Assembly: GCA_012744275.1 (NCBI GenBank)
Contig: JAAYIE010000002.1
Location: 1 to 64,000, forward strand
Length of the DNA stretch: 64,000 nt
Reading direction: 5' to 3'
Origin: Desulfobulbaceae bacterium
GTDB lineage: Bacteria > Desulfobacterota > Desulfobulbia > Desulfobulbales > Desulfobulbaceae
The position numbers and the translations under genes were made by a program. The notes beneath the pieces were generated by a model. It saw only the letters and a list, made by a program, of their open reading frames with translations, did not search any database and had not been told where the DNA came from. Position 1 is the stretch's first letter. Each line of letters starts with the position of its first letter. Shown here one piece after another: positions 1-9,756 of the stretch.

Positions 1-469
1 CGCCTGCTGCAACTCAATCTCTTTGTCAGAAGAGATTTGATCGGACTTTTCAAGCCGCCACGACCTCAACTCCTTGTCTCTCCACAGCTTTTGCTATGGA
101 AAAATCTGTGAGACAGCACTGATATTTTCATATCAAAGATACACTAGAGTAAAAAAAGGATTGCGGTTCGAAAAAATATCTAGTTCATAACCTACACTTC
201 AAGAAGTTGTTCGGATAAGCCTAAACGCAGGCGCCGGAATAGCCGGATTTTCTTGCATATCCAGCAGGCATCTATGGGTATCAGGCGGTCAGTCGCACGA
301 ACATCTTTTTGAAATACCTGACCATTGCGATCCCCGACGCACATCAGGCCCCGTTTCCATGCACTAAAAGTCCTGGAAGTGGTAGGGTGTGCTCGTTCAG
401 TCGCCTGCTGTTCATAACCAGGCGTTTCCATTCATTGTTATCCTTTACCCAACGCAAGAGGAGAAAGGC
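1..469. other. Intergenic stretch, no recognisable gene
   Basis: No convincing coding region. A 79-codon open frame on the minus strand (192-431) matches no family I recognise and has no clear ribosome-binding site. Bases around 130-160 loosely resemble one end of the dispersed palindromic repeat found elsewhere in the window, but the match is too weak to call. The final bases before 470 hold the ribosome-binding site of the transporter gene. Confidence 0.5.
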
Positions 470-1882
470 ATGGACAAACCTACACAGGTACCGAATGATA
501 TCCTCGCCGAGGAAAAGCTCAGCACAGAACCAGAAAAAACATCCATTCTTCCCAGGCTGGGCCTCATTGTCGGGGCAGCCGCACTGGCCTACCTCGTCTT
601 CACTCTACTGCCCTACGATGTCGAAGCCCGCAAAGGTTTGGCATTGCTTGCCTTTATCGCCGTACTCTGGCTCACCGAGGCCCTGCACATCACCATCACT
701 GCGCTCCTGGTACCTATTCTGGCGGTGATGATGGGCTTTAAGGACGTGAACACCACCAAGGCGCTATCTACCTTTGCCGACCCGGTCATCTTCCTCTTCT
801 TCGGCGGTTTTGCCCTGGCAACTGCCCTGCACGCCCAAAAACTCGACCGCAAACTCGCTCTTGGTCTTATCGCCGCAGCAGGGGGCCGCATGGGCCTTGC
901 CACCTTGTATGTTTTTCTGGCTACAGCCGGTCTATCCATGTGGATCAGCAACACTGCCACCGCTGCTATGATGCTGCCGCTTGCCCTTGGCCTCATCTCC
1001 CAAATGAGCACGGACAAACCCGGCACCAAGACCTTTATCCTGTTGGGTATTGCCTATTCGGCCAGTGTCGGCGGGTTGGGTACTCTGGTCGGCTCACCTC
1101 CCAACATCATTGCGGCCCGCGCCCTGGACATCAACTTCGCCGAATGGATGAAGATAGGGCTGCCCATAATGTTTGTTATTCTACCGGTAGTCTATGGTAT
1201 GCTGTACATCATGTTCCGGCCCGATTTTGGCGAGCGGGTTTCGGGCATCTCGGTTTCTATTCCCTGGACACCGCAACGCATTACAACCGTTGTCCTCTTT
1301 GCCGCCACAGCCCTATGCTGGATCTTCAGCAGCAAGATCGCCGCCGCTACAAAAATTAGCAGCATGGATACCGTTATCGCCTTGACTGCAGCCGTCATGG
1401 TTGTATCACTTGGTCTGGCCAGCTGGAAAGAGGTGTCGGCCAATACGGACTGGGGTGTACTCTACCTCTTTGGTGGTGGCCTGACCCTGAGCGCCATCAT
1501 ACGCTCCTCGGGTGCATCTGCGGTACTTGGCAATGCGGTTGCCGGGGTTATGGGTGGACTTACTCCCTTTTTCGTCTGCCTGATCGTTGCTCTCTTCATC
1601 GTCTTTTTAACAGAATTCACCAGTAACACCGCATCGGCCGCCCTGCTGGTGCCGGTGTTCGCAGCCATAGCCGAGCAGATGAATATACCGAAAGAGGTTC
1701 TAGTGCTCATCATCGGCATCGGTGCGTCACTGGCCTTCATGATGCCTGTGGCCACACCGCCCAATGCCCTGGTTTTTGGCACGGGCCATGTCCGCCAACG
1801 CGACATGATCAAGGTAGGTTTCCTGCTGGAGGTCGTCTGCGCGTTTATCTTGGCCGCCTATGCAACCTTCGTCTTTTTCTAA
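470..1882 (+). CDS. SLC13/DASS-family anion:sodium symporter
   Basis: Predicted inner-membrane symporter of about 470 residues that would import a divalent anion, either a dicarboxylate or sulfate/tungstate-like. The chain is a run of hydrophobic segments. It has the two DASS-type signature regions: SNTATAAMMLP in the first half and TSNTASAALLVP followed by MPVATPPNALVFG in the second. These Ser-Asn-Thr motifs form the sodium and carboxylate sites in VcINDY-type carriers. The ATG at 470 is chosen over an upstream in-frame start because AGGAG lies just before it and the extra N-terminus is not family-like. The gene stands alone and is followed by a hairpin. The substrate cannot be read from sequence. 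Confidence 0.88.
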   Translation: MDKPTQVPNDILAEEKLSTEPEKTSILPRLGLIVGAAALAYLVFTLLPYDVEARKGLALLAFIAVLWLTEALHITITALLVPILAVMMGFKDVNTTKALSTFADPVIFLFFGGFALATALHAQKLDRKLALGLIAAAGGRMGLATLYVFLATAGLSMWISNTATAAMMLPLALGLISQMSTDKPGTKTFILLGIAYSASVGGLGTLVGSPPNIIAARALDINFAEWMKIGLPIMFVILPVVYGMLYIMFRPDFGERVSGISVSIPWTPQRITTVVLFAATALCWIFSSKIAAATKISSMDTVIALTAAVMVVSLGLASWKEVSANTDWGVLYLFGGGLTLSAIIRSSGASAVLGNAVAGVMGGLTPFFVCLIVALFIVFLTEFTSNTASAALLVPVFAAIAEQMNIPKEVLVLIIGIGASLAFMMPVATPPNALVFGTGHVRQRDMIKVGFLLEVVCAFILAAYATFVFF

Positions 1883-1911
1883 TACCAATTAAAAGATATT
1901 CGACTGCCGTA

Positions 1912-1945
1912 CACCCCAGAGAGAGGATTTGCTCTCCCTGGGGTG
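1912..1945 (+). terminator. Hairpin downstream of the SLC13 gene
   Basis: A 14-bp stem with one mismatch (CACCCCAGAGAGAG against CTCTCCCTGGGGTG) around a five-to-six-base loop lies 30 bases after the stop codon and is followed by T-rich sequence. It is probably the rho-independent terminator of the transporter gene. Confidence 0.7.
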
Positions 1946-2002
1946 CCTTTCCATCTGTTCCTGCTTTTTTCATAACCTGCCACATCGGAAAAACTCCCCG
2001 CA

Positions 2003-2113
2003 TCTTTCCCTTTTTATCCTAAACCCTTTGACCAATGCAGAGAAACACATCTTTGGTGTCTAGGTCACATTTCCCCTGCCTTCTCGATATTATCTGTGGC
2101 CTGGAGTTGGAAT
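2003..2113. repeat. Dispersed palindromic repeat, diverged copy I
   Basis: This copy lies upstream of metK. Its right end (CATTTCCCCTGCCTTCT, then CTGGAGTTGGAAT) aligns with the right end of the better copies at 49368-49492 and 46025-46154. The left end is weaker. No SAM or SAH riboswitch was recognised in the 1946-2253 leader, so this repeat is the only structure I can name there. Confidence 0.5.
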
Positions 2114-2253
2114 AAGTCGAGAAAAACGGAGAGAGAGGGGGGATATCGGCAAATAGCCTGGTCTTGTTTTTTCCTTCGCTACATGGTATTGAATTCAAGT
2201 TTTTAATCGCTACTTTTTTCTTTTATTGTCAGCCGCATCCGCCAGGAGTCTTT

Positions 2254-3417
2254 ATGTCCCACCATCTTTTTACTTCGGAATCCGTTTCAGAAGGCCATCC
2301 CGACAAGGTTGCCGATCAGATCTCCGATGCCATTCTCGATGCCATCATCAGCAAAGATAAACACGCCCGTGTCGCCTGCGAAAGCTTGGTTACCACCGGT
2401 ATGGCGCTCATTGCCGGTGAAATCACCACTTCCGCCTGGGTTGACATGCCGAGAATCGTACGCGAAACCATTCGCGACATTGGCTACAACTCCTCGGAGA
2501 TGGGTTTTGACTGGCAATCCTGCGCAGTTCTGACCACTATCGACAAACAGTCAGGCGATATAGCACAAGGAGTGAATGAGGGCAGCGGGATCGATCTGGA
2601 TCAGGGCGCGGGCGATCAGGGCCTGATGTTCGGTTATGCCTGCGACGAAACCCCTGTGCTCATGCCCATGCCCATCACCTATGCCCATGCTCTGGTCAAA
2701 CGCCAATCTGAAATGCGCAAGACTGGCGAACTCTCCTGGCTGCGGCCAGATGCCAAAAGCCAGGTAACCATTGAATATGAAAACAACAGGCCCAAGCGTA
2801 TCGAAGCGGTGGTGCTCTCCACCCAGCATTCCCCGGAGGTCAGCTACGAAACCCTGAAGGAAGGTGTGATGGAGGAAATCATCAAACCCATTCTGCCCGC
2901 GGGAATGCTAGATGCAAATACGAAGTATTTCATCAATCCCACTGGTCGCTTTGTCATTGGCGGGCCGGTGGGCGACTGCGGGGTCACTGGTCGTAAAATT
3001 ATCGTAGATTCCTACGGCGGCCGCGGCTCCCATGGTGGCGGCGCCTTTTCTGGCAAGGATCCTTCCAAGGTGGATCGCTCCTCCTCCTACATGGGCCGTT
3101 ATGTGGCAAAAAATATTGTGGCTGCCGGTCTTGCCAGCGAAGTTGAGGTACAGGTCGCCTATGCCATCGGTATCTCCAGACCGGTTTCTATCAATGTAAA
3201 AACCTTCGGTACGGGCAAGATTGCGGAAGACCGCCTGGTGCAACTGGTTGGGGAGATTTTCGACCTGCGCCCCAAGGCGATCATCCAGCAGCTCGACCTG
3301 CTCAGGCCTATTTACAGCAAAACCGCAGCCTACGGTCATTTTGGCCGTGAACTGCCGGAATTCTCCTGGGAACGTACCGACAAGGCCGAGGCTCTGCGCA
3401 GCGCAGCCGGCCTGTAA
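2254..3417 (+). CDS. metK: S-adenosylmethionine synthetase
   Basis: Makes S-adenosylmethionine from ATP and methionine in the cytoplasm. The 387-residue length is normal. Near the N-terminus [17 protein letters not shown] carries the ATP-binding histidine and aspartate. [12 protein letters not shown] and the glycine-rich [20 protein letters not shown] loop are the classic signatures. The ATG at 2254 follows CCAGGAG. A longer in-frame start at 2164 would add 30 unrelated residues and is rejected. The gene lies 26 bases upstream of ahcY, so the two probably form one methyl-cycle transcript. A long leader (about 300 bases) precedes it, but I recognise no riboswitch. Confidence 0.97.
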   Translation: MSHHLFTSESVSEGHPDKVADQISDAILDAIISKDKHARVACESLVTTGMALIAGEITTSAWVDMPRIVRETIRDIGYNSSEMGFDWQSCAVLTTIDKQSGDIAQGVNEGSGIDLDQGAGDQGLMFGYACDETPVLMPMPITYAHALVKRQSEMRKTGELSWLRPDAKSQVTIEYENNRPKRIEAVVLSTQHSPEVSYETLKEGVMEEIIKPILPAGMLDANTKYFINPTGRFVIGGPVGDCGVTGRKIIVDSYGGRGSHGGGAFSGKDPSKVDRSSSYMGRYVAKNIVAAGLASEVEVQVAYAIGISRPVSINVKTFGTGKIAEDRLVQLVGEIFDLRPKAIIQQLDLLRPIYSKTAAYGHFGRELPEFSWERTDKAEALRSAAGL

Positions 3418-3443
3418 CCAACAGTATTTTATAGGAAGCAAAC

Positions 3444-4730
3444 ATGATGGATTACAAAATCGCAGACATCAAACTGGCCGAATGGGGTCGCAAGGAAGTG
3501 GCCATTGCCGAGACGGAAATGCCAGGCCTGATGGCCCTGCGGGAAGAGTTTGGCCGGGACAAGCCACTGAAAGGCGCACGCATTGCCGGTTGCCTGCACA
3601 TGACCATCCAAACCGCGGTACTCATGGAAACCCTGGTCCACCTCGGTGCTGAGCTGCGCTGGTCTTCCTGCAATATCTTTTCCACCCAGGATCATGCTGC
3701 CGCAGCCATGGTGGCAGCGGGTATTCCCACCTTTGCCTGGAAGGGAGAAACCGAGGAAGAATTCTGGTGGTGCATTGAACAGACCATCTTTGGGCCGGAC
3801 AACTGGCGGCCCAACATGCTTCTGGATGACGGCGGTGACCTCACCCTGGTTATGCACCAGAAATATCCGGAACTGATGCGCGGCGTGCGTGGAGTTTCCG
3901 AGGAAACCACCACTGGCGTGCACCGACTCTACGAGATGAGCCGCCAGGGGGCCCTGTTGTGCCCTGCCTTCAATGTGAACGATTCGGTGACCAAATCAAA
4001 GTTCGACAACCTCTACGGCTGCCGCGAATCCCTCATTGACGGCATCAAGCGTGCCACGGACGTGATGATCGCCGGCAAGATTGCGGTGGTTATTGGCTAT
4101 GGTGATGTGGGTAAAGGCTGTGCCCAGGCCCTGCGCGGCATGGGTGCTACGGTGCTGGTCACTGAAATTGATCCCATCTGTGCTTTGCAGGCGGCCATGG
4201 AGGGCTACCGGGTGGTGACCATGGAAGAGGCTGCCCCTGTCGGCAACATCTTCGTTACCTGCACCGGCAACCTCAAGGTGATTACTCGCGCCCACATGGA
4301 TATTATGCCCAATGAGGCCATAGTCTGCAATATTGGTCACTTTGATTCGGAAATCGATATTGCCGGTATCCGTGATCTGCCCTGGGACAACATCAAACCC
4401 CAGGTGGATCATGTCATTTTCCCGGACGGCAAGCGCCTGATCGTGCTGGCCGAGGGCCGCTTGGTTAACCTGGGCTGTGCCACCGGACACGCCAGTTTTG
4501 TCATGAGCAATTCCTTCACCAATCAGGTACTGGCTCAGATCGAACTGTGGCGGAATTCGGCGCAGTATGAAAATCAAGTCTACGTGCTGCCCAAATTGCT
4601 GGACGAAAAGGTGGCTCGCCTGCACCTGGACAAGATCGGTGTCAAACTCACCACCTTAACCCAGGAACAGGCCGACTACATTGGGATAAACATTGCCGGG
4701 CCCTATAAGCCCGAACACTATCGCTACTAA
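3444..4730 (+). CDS. ahcY: Adenosylhomocysteinase
   Basis: Hydrolyses S-adenosylhomocysteine to adenosine and homocysteine, using tightly bound NAD. This clears the inhibitory product of methyltransferases. The 428-residue protein is close in length to the animal type. Visible features are [13 protein letters not shown] in the catalytic domain, the NAD-binding [18 protein letters not shown] motif, and the C-terminal PYKPEHYRY tail that reaches the partner subunit's NAD site. TAGGAAG precedes the ATG pair at 3444/3447. It follows metK closely, which links synthesis and recycling of the methyl donor. Confidence 0.97.
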   Translation: MMDYKIADIKLAEWGRKEVAIAETEMPGLMALREEFGRDKPLKGARIAGCLHMTIQTAVLMETLVHLGAELRWSSCNIFSTQDHAAAAMVAAGIPTFAWKGETEEEFWWCIEQTIFGPDNWRPNMLLDDGGDLTLVMHQKYPELMRGVRGVSEETTTGVHRLYEMSRQGALLCPAFNVNDSVTKSKFDNLYGCRESLIDGIKRATDVMIAGKIAVVIGYGDVGKGCAQALRGMGATVLVTEIDPICALQAAMEGYRVVTMEEAAPVGNIFVTCTGNLKVITRAHMDIMPNEAIVCNIGHFDSEIDIAGIRDLPWDNIKPQVDHVIFPDGKRLIVLAEGRLVNLGCATGHASFVMSNSFTNQVLAQIELWRNSAQYENQVYVLPKLLDEKVARLHLDKIGVKLTTLTQEQADYIGINIAGPYKPEHYRY

Positions 4731-4739
4731 TTCTTATTA

Positions 4740-4863
4740 ATTCCAACCCCTTATCAAAGCGCTCTCAGGATCAGCAGCAACGAATGCTTCGCAGAAGTTC
4801 ATTGTAGTATTCTGCGAAGCATTTGCCCCGCACATTGGGATCATCTTTGATACAAAACTGGAA
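4740..4863 (+). repeat. Dispersed palindromic repeat, copy A
   Basis: The element is about 124 bp and starts nine bases after the ahcY stop. Ends are ATTCCAACCCC and AAACTGGAA. In the middle is a perfect 14-bp inverted repeat, AATGCTTCGCAGAA (4783-4796) and TTCTGCGAAGCATT (4810-4823), with a 13-base loop. It belongs to the family described at 49368-49492. The hairpin may also act as a terminator for metK-ahcY. Confidence 0.75.
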
Positions 4864-4900
4864 GGAAATCCGCTCGACCCGCACGGTTTGCAATCCATCA

Positions 4901-5536
4901 ATGTTGCCCATTGATGTCAGCTTGGCTTTTTTTGCCGCCTCCATCGTTCTGGCTCTGGCTCCGGGGCCGGACAATATTTTTGTCCTCACCCAATCCGCTC
5001 TGTACGGGTGGAGGCAGGGCCTGTGTGTTACTATTGGGCTCTGCACCGGGCTATTGCTGCACACGGCCCTGGTTGCCTGGGGCGTAGCCGCCCTCATCCT
5101 GGCCTCTCCCCTGCTCTTTACTGCCTTAAAAAGTATTGGCGCGCTCTACCTGCTCTACCTGGCCTGGAGCGCTGCTCGTGCTGCCCCGCACAGCACCGCT
5201 GCAAACGCTACAACCCCCGCCTTAACTTTGGTTCAATTGTACCGGCGGGGTATTATCATGAACATGACCAATCCCAAGGTATCCATCTTTTTTCTTGCCT
5301 TTCTGCCGCAATTCACCCGTCCGGGTGACGGCTCGCTTATTAAACAGATCATGTGGTTGGGTCTGCTCTTTATTCTGGCAACCATCCTCATATTCGGTGG
5401 TATTTCCATCTTGGCCGGCAGCCTGGGCGCAAGGTTGCAGCAATCCGCTCGTGCGCAGCGCTTGCTCAACTGGGCTGCTGCTGCCATCTTTGCGGCCCTT
5501 GCCCTGCACTTGTTTCTTGCCCAAACAGGAAGCTGA
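4901..5536 (+). CDS. LysE/RhtB-family amino-acid exporter
   Basis: Predicted inner-membrane exporter of 211 residues with about six hydrophobic segments. Such proteins usually expel homoserine, threonine, lysine or related compounds. The N-terminal APGPDNIFVLTQSALYGWRQ segment is the LysE family signature, and NMTNPKVSIFFLAFLPQF in the middle is the second conserved block. The ATG at 4901 gives the standard family N-terminus. The longer in-frame start at 4823 would run into repeat copy A. No strong ribosome-binding site is visible. Substrate unknown. The stop codon is the first part of repeat copy B. Confidence 0.88.
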   Translation: MLPIDVSLAFFAASIVLALAPGPDNIFVLTQSALYGWRQGLCVTIGLCTGLLLHTALVAWGVAALILASPLLFTALKSIGALYLLYLAWSAARAAPHSTAANATTPALTLVQLYRRGIIMNMTNPKVSIFFLAFLPQFTRPGDGSLIKQIMWLGLLFILATILIFGGISILAGSLGARLQQSARAQRLLNWAAAAIFAALALHLFLAQTGS

Positions 5537-5674
5537 TTCCTACACATTTGCCTTTTCAAGCGCTCTTCAGTGTCTGGCATTGGAGAATACTCGCAGAACG
5601 TACCATAACGTACGCCTGCGTCGTATTTTCCTCGCCCCCTTGTGTGGCACCTTTAATCTGTCTGGAACTGGGAT
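5536..5674 (+). repeat. Dispersed palindromic repeat, copy B
   Basis: The element begins on the last base of the LysE stop codon. It shares GCGCTCTTCAG near its left end and TCTGGAACTGG at its right end with other copies. The central stem pairs AATAC-CGCAG with CTGCG-GTATT. Other copies have AATGC/GCATT at the same place, so the change is compensatory. Inside the loop a second palindrome occurs (CGTACCATAACGTACG). Confidence 0.7.
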
Positions 5675-5749
5675 GACCTCCCCTGTGCAGGAACGCAGGA
5701 AACAGCACGGTGGCCCTGAGAGGAAACTGAAGGAAAAGCGGAAAAAATT

Positions 5750-6820
5750 TCAGGAGAAGTATATCGTGCCCGCCGGGCCTTCTGCCACCCGGCCAATAAT
5801 GTGGGCAAAAAACTTGTAGCCAAGCTCTTGTAGCCCGGCAAGCATGGCATCCGCCGCGGTCTGGTTTAAAGAAAAAAGCAGACCACCTGAGCTTTGCGGA
5901 TCAAAAGCGACCAGTTCCTCCAGGGCATCTTCAGGCAGGGAAGAATGCAGAAAGGCGCGGTAGTGTTCCTGGTTGCGGTAGGCGCCTGCAGGGATCATGC
6001 CCATGCTTGCCATCTCCAAACTTTCGGGCAAAAGCGGTAGTCTTGCGGCCTCAAGATGCAAACTCACTCCTGACGCAGCTGCCATTTCGTAACCATGACC
6101 AAAGAGGCCGAAGCCGGTGATATCGGTGCAGGCATGCACCTCGCTGCGGAGTGCCGTAAACCGTTCATGGGCAAGCAGCTCAACTGGCATTCGGTTCAGA
6201 CCAATCATGGCTTCCACCATGGCTTTTTCGGCGCCCCCGGAAAGTAAGCCACCCTTTAGGGCTGTGGCTAAAATACCGCTACCAAGCGGCTTGGTGAGGA
6301 GTAAGACATCGCCGGGTCGGGCCCCTGCATTGCTGAGCAGATGCTGCGGCATAACCGTGCCGGTAACGGCGAGGCCGTACTTCAACTCCGGGTCTTCCAC
6401 GGAATGCCCGCCCACCAAGAGTGCTCCTGCCTCTTTGATCTTGTCTAGCCCACCTGCCAGTACCTGGCGAAGTATCGAGGCATCCATGCTGTCTGTCGGG
6501 CAGCACAGGATGTTCATGCACAAAAGCGGCTGTCCGCCCATGGCGTAGACATCAGAGAGGGCGTTGGCGGCCGCAATCTGACCGAAGACAAAGGGATCAT
6601 CCACCATGGGGGTAAAAAAATCCACGGTCTGGATAAGGGCCGTTTCCTCGTTAAGCAGATACACCCCGGCATCATCGCTGGTTGAACTGCCAACCAGCAG
6701 GCGAGGATCATCGGGCAGATCAAGCCCGCACAGTAATTGGCCCAGGTCCCCTGGACCGAGTTTAGCTGCTCAGCCTGCGGCCTTAACCGTCTGGGTCAAC
6801 CGGATCTTCTTGTTGGTCAT
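5750..6820 (-). CDS. selD: Selenophosphate synthetase with selenocysteine at residue 17 (UGA read-through)
   Basis: Makes selenophosphate from selenide and ATP, the selenium donor for selenocysteine. Simple ORF calling truncates it to a 304-residue frame starting at MYLLNEE. Reading upstream through an in-frame TGA (6770-6772) restores the missing N-terminus MTNKKIRLTQTVKAAG-U-AAKLGPGDL, where U fills the catalytic Cys/Sec position of SelD. The GSSTSDDAGVY metal-binding block and GGHSVEDPELKYGLAVTG follow. Full length is 356 residues, normal for the family. The ATG at 6820 has no strong ribosome-binding site. The gene diverges from purF across a 182-base gap. Confidence 0.93.
6730..6772 (-). 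promoter_or_regulatory. Probable bacterial SECIS element of selD
   Basis: Twelve bases after the UGA, on the coding strand, GGTCC-AGG-GGACC forms a short stem-loop inside the coding region (plus-strand 6745-6757). This is the position where bacterial SECIS hairpins bind SelB. The fold was judged by eye only. Confidence 0.6.
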
Positions 6821-6924
6821 GGGCTCAGTATCGAAGAAAACCTTGAAAAATACAGCACAATCTGTTTCATAATATCTTTCTCATCACGCTGCAACGTGAA
6901 CAAAAATATTACCATGAACCACAG

Positions 6925-6949
6925 GGCACAAAGGGCGGTTCTTTGTGCC
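6925..6949 (+). other. Hairpin in the purF leader
   Basis: GGCACAAAG and CTTTGTGCC form a perfect 9-bp inverted repeat with a seven-base loop, followed by a T-rich run, in the selD/purF divergent gap 54 bases before the purF start. It could be an attenuator-like element or an operator. Its role is not known. Confidence 0.45.
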
Positions 6950-7002
6950 TTTCCTGTTTGTGTTGCACCGTGCAAGGCTAGGTATCTGATAGGTGTGCGG
7001 AT

Positions 7003-8424
7003 ATGTCTGACATTGAGCAACAGTGGAAACCGCGGCACGAATGCGGTATTTGTGGTGTTTTTGGGCACGAGGATGCCACCAAGTTGGTGTATTTCGGCCT
7101 CTACGCCCTGCAGCACCGCGGGCAGGAGAGCGCGGGTATAGCCGCCGGAAACGGGGAAGGCATCAGCCTGCATAAAGGCATGGGGCTGGTACCCGATGTT
7201 TTTAACGAAGCCACCCTCAGCCGGCTCAACGGCCATTTGGCTATGGGACATGTACGTTACTCCACCACTGGTTCCTCTACTCCCGTTAACATGCAGCCTT
7301 TCAGGGTCAGGCACCGGGGTCTCTCCATGGCCGTGGCCCATAACGGCAACATGGTAAACTCCATTGCCCTGCATCAACACCTGGAAGAAGAAGGGGCTAT
7401 TTTCCAGACTGCCATGGACAGCGAGATAGTCCTGCATCTGCTGGTGCGGCAATTGGCCTGCAACGACCTGCCGGCGGCCATCGCCAAAACCTTTAGCTGC
7501 ATCCGTGGCGCCTATTCTCTTTTGCTCATGACCGGTGACAGCCTGGTTGCCGTGCGAGATCCCAACGGATTCAGGCCACTTTGCCTGGGCATGCTGGAAA
7601 ACGGGGCCTATGTGGTGGCATCGGAGACCTGTGCACTGGATTTGATCGAGGCGCAATACCTGCGTGAAATTGAACCTGGTGAGGTGCTGATCATCAACAA
7701 GGATGGCCTGCAGTCACTGCACCCCTGGCCGCCTGCACAGAAGAGTTTCTGTATTTTTGAGCACGTCTATTTCGCCCGGCCGGACAGCGATGTCTTCGGC
7801 TTCAATGTCTATGCCGCCCGCAAGCGCATGGGCGCCCTCCTGGCCAAGGAAACAAATATCCAGGCGGATTTTGTTATGCCCTTCCCCGACTCGGGCAACT
7901 ATGCAGCTCTGGGCTATGCGCAGGCATCTGGAATCCCACTGGAAATCGGCATGATCCGCAACCACTATGTGGGTCGCACCTTTATTCAACCCACCCAGTC
8001 CATGCGCGATTTTTCTGTGCGGGTGAAGCTCAATCCCGTGCGTGATCTGCTCAAGGGCAAACGGGTAATCATCGTGGAGGATTCTATTGTCCGCGGCACT
8101 ACCGGCCGCAGCCGGGTCAAATCCCTGCGCCAGGCTGGAGCTGCCGAGGTGCACATGCTGGTCAGTTGTCCGCCCACCCGCCACGCCTGCTACTACGGCA
8201 TTGATTTTCCGTCTACAGATCAGCTGGTGGCAGCTAATCATACCGTTGAAGGTATCCGCGAATACCTGGGACTGGATTCACTGCACTACCTCAGCTTGGA
8301 AGGCCTGGTCGAAGCCACGGGCCTGCCCGCCGAGCAATTCTGCCTGGCCTGCTTCAATGGTAAATACCCCGTCCCGCCCGACCCATCTTTTACCAAAGAT
8401 TCCCTCTCAGGCTGCGGCAACTGA
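7003..8424 (+). CDS. purF: Amidophosphoribosyltransferase (Fe-S type)
   Basis: Catalyses the first committed step of purine synthesis, from PRPP and glutamine to phosphoribosylamine. The N-terminal Ntn glutaminase has its nucleophile at Cys14 in ECGICGVFGH after a short propeptide that must be removed. YALQHRGQESAGIA follows. The PRPP-binding loop is VIIVEDSIVRGTT. Four cysteines match the Bacillus-type [4Fe-4S] enzyme: one in SFCIFEHVYFARPDS, one in HACYYGIDFPS, and two in FCLACFNGKYP. The 473-residue length is normal. The ATG at 7003 has only a weak ribosome-binding site. It stands alone rather than in a purine operon. Confidence 0.96.
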   Translation: MSDIEQQWKPRHECGICGVFGHEDATKLVYFGLYALQHRGQESAGIAAGNGEGISLHKGMGLVPDVFNEATLSRLNGHLAMGHVRYSTTGSSTPVNMQPFRVRHRGLSMAVAHNGNMVNSIALHQHLEEEGAIFQTAMDSEIVLHLLVRQLACNDLPAAIAKTFSCIRGAYSLLLMTGDSLVAVRDPNGFRPLCLGMLENGAYVVASETCALDLIEAQYLREIEPGEVLIINKDGLQSLHPWPPAQKSFCIFEHVYFARPDSDVFGFNVYAARKRMGALLAKETNIQADFVMPFPDSGNYAALGYAQASGIPLEIGMIRNHYVGRTFIQPTQSMRDFSVRVKLNPVRDLLKGKRVIIVEDSIVRGTTGRSRVKSLRQAGAAEVHMLVSCPPTRHACYYGIDFPSTDQLVAANHTVEGIREYLGLDSLHYLSLEGLVEATGLPAEQFCLACFNGKYPVPPDPSFTKDSLSGCGN

Positions 8425-8778
8425 CAGATTGCCAAATCAATCCGCGGGGGGGATGCAGGCAGGCGAATAAAGACAGGGTATAGCGGCCATCATAATCGCG
8501 TAGACGTAAAATATGTGGGCTTAATGAAGCTCGTCCCTTGGACAGCATTATTAATTTTGAGCTGGAATTACCGCGCTAACGGCCTTTTCCAAGGCTGAAC
8601 TGAATCAGATCATCTGCCTTATTCTACCATATTCTCTCTTGCCGGCACTTCGCTGGAAGAGAGAAAGCTTGCCATCGTTCGTGGTGGGGGCTACCGTGCA
8701 CACTATCCGACGAGACCGTGTCCCTTCTCCTGGAACTGATTGAAATCGCACGCTATCACTCGACCCCAGCTTCCAACC
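8425..8778. other. Intergenic gap after purF
   Basis: No gene was recognised. It holds a hairpin at 8632-8665 (TTCTCTCTT and AAGAGAGAA, perfect 9-bp arms) and, at about 8445-8565, a stretch whose right part, read on the minus strand (ATTCCAGCTCAAAATT, then AATGCTG), resembles the end of the dispersed repeat family. That repeat assignment is tentative. Confidence 0.4.
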
Positions 8779-9756
8779 ATGGAAACCAGCAAGGCACCCC
8801 TGTTTTTTCTGCTCAATACTGCCGCAGGCTCCCAGGATGCAGAAACAACTTGCGCCGCCATTGAACAGACAATGGCCGGGTCAAACCGGGGATACCGACT
8901 GATCACCATAGGAGCGCAAGACAACACTGAAGCCCGTATTAAAACAGCCGTCGACTCGGCCTGCGCTGCCAAGGCCATTGTGGTGGCAGCCGGAGGTGAC
9001 GGCACCATCAGCAGCGTTGCGCAGCAGTTGCTGAACAGCCCTTCCCCTCTTGGAGTATTGCCGGGTGGCACCTTCAACTATTTCGCCCGCAGCGTGGGCA
9101 TGGCAGCAGATACCCAAACTGCAGTGCAGCAGATACTGCAGAGTGCTGCTACTCCCATCCAGGCTGGCATGGTAAACGGCCATGTATTTCTGGTGAACGC
9201 CAGCCTGGGGTTGCACCCGCAAATGCTGGTGGATCGTGAAGCCTTCAAGACAAAACTGGGACGCCACCGGTTTGTGGCGATACTGGCCGGGCTGTTTACC
9301 TTGGCGCAACAGCCCCACCACCTCAGATTGCGCCTGACTGATAATAATGGCGAAACCAGCATCCAGACACCACTTTTGTTTGTAGGCAACAACCCCCTGC
9401 AGCTGCATCAACTTGGGCTTGATCTTCGCCGTACGACCAAACATACTCCCACACTGACAGATGGCCTTCTGGCTGTTGTCCTCAAGCACGCCAGCAGCAT
9501 GCAGCTCTTCCGCCTGGCACTGCGGGGCGCACTAGGCACGCTGGGAGAAGATGAATGTCTTTCTCTGAGTTCCTTCAAACGGCTGCTTGTGCAGCCCCGA
9601 CCGCCCTGGCGTTATCGTACTGTTAAAGTAGCACTTGATGGCGAAATCAAACGCATGCGCACACCCCTGCATTTTGAGGTAGCACCTGACGCGCTGACCG
9701 TAATGGTCCCACCCCCCTGGGCGCCTCCTGCTGCAAACGAAGCGCAAAAATCATGA
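8779..9756 (+). CDS. Diacylglycerol/sphingosine-kinase-like lipid kinase
   Basis: Predicted ATP-dependent lipid kinase of the DagK/YegS fold. The nucleotide-binding signature GGDGTISSVAQQLL and the following LPGGTFNYFARSVGM are both present, and a beta-rich C-terminal half ends near residue 325. The lipid substrate is not readable. A TTG at 8740 with GGA upstream would add 13 residues and cannot be excluded; the ATG at 8779 is used here. The gene overlaps the next one by four bases, so a lipid kinase and a metallophosphoesterase are translationally coupled. A second lipid kinase lies at 58753-59733, again near a phosphoesterase. Confidence 0.85.
   Translation: METSKAPLFFLLNTAAGSQDAETTCAAIEQTMAGSNRGYRLITIGAQDNTEARIKTAVDSACAAKAIVVAAGGDGTISSVAQQLLNSPSPLGVLPGGTFNYFARSVGMAADTQTAVQQILQSAATPIQAGMVNGHVFLVNASLGLHPQMLVDREAFKTKLGRHRFVAILAGLFTLAQQPHHLRLRLTDNNGETSIQTPLLFVGNNPLQLHQLGLDLRRTTKHTPTLTDGLLAVVLKHASSMQLFRLALRGALGTLGEDECLSLSSFKRLLVQPRPPWRYRTVKVALDGEIKRMRTPLHFEVAPDALTVMVPPPWAPPAANEAQKS

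Noticed and set aside
1946..2253. SAM or SAH riboswitch in the metK leader
   Set aside because: None of the conserved cores could be found; the only structure seen is a diverged copy of the dispersed repeat.
6817..7656. 279-codon minus-strand frame overlapping purF and the selD start
   Set aside because: Antisense to purF; no conserved motif and no ribosome-binding site.
8559..8575. 17 bases (GAGCTGGAATTACCGCG) identical to the complement of the eukaryotic 18S rRNA 530 region
   Set aside because: Flanking bases do not continue the rRNA match on either side, so this is chance similarity and not an rRNA fragment.
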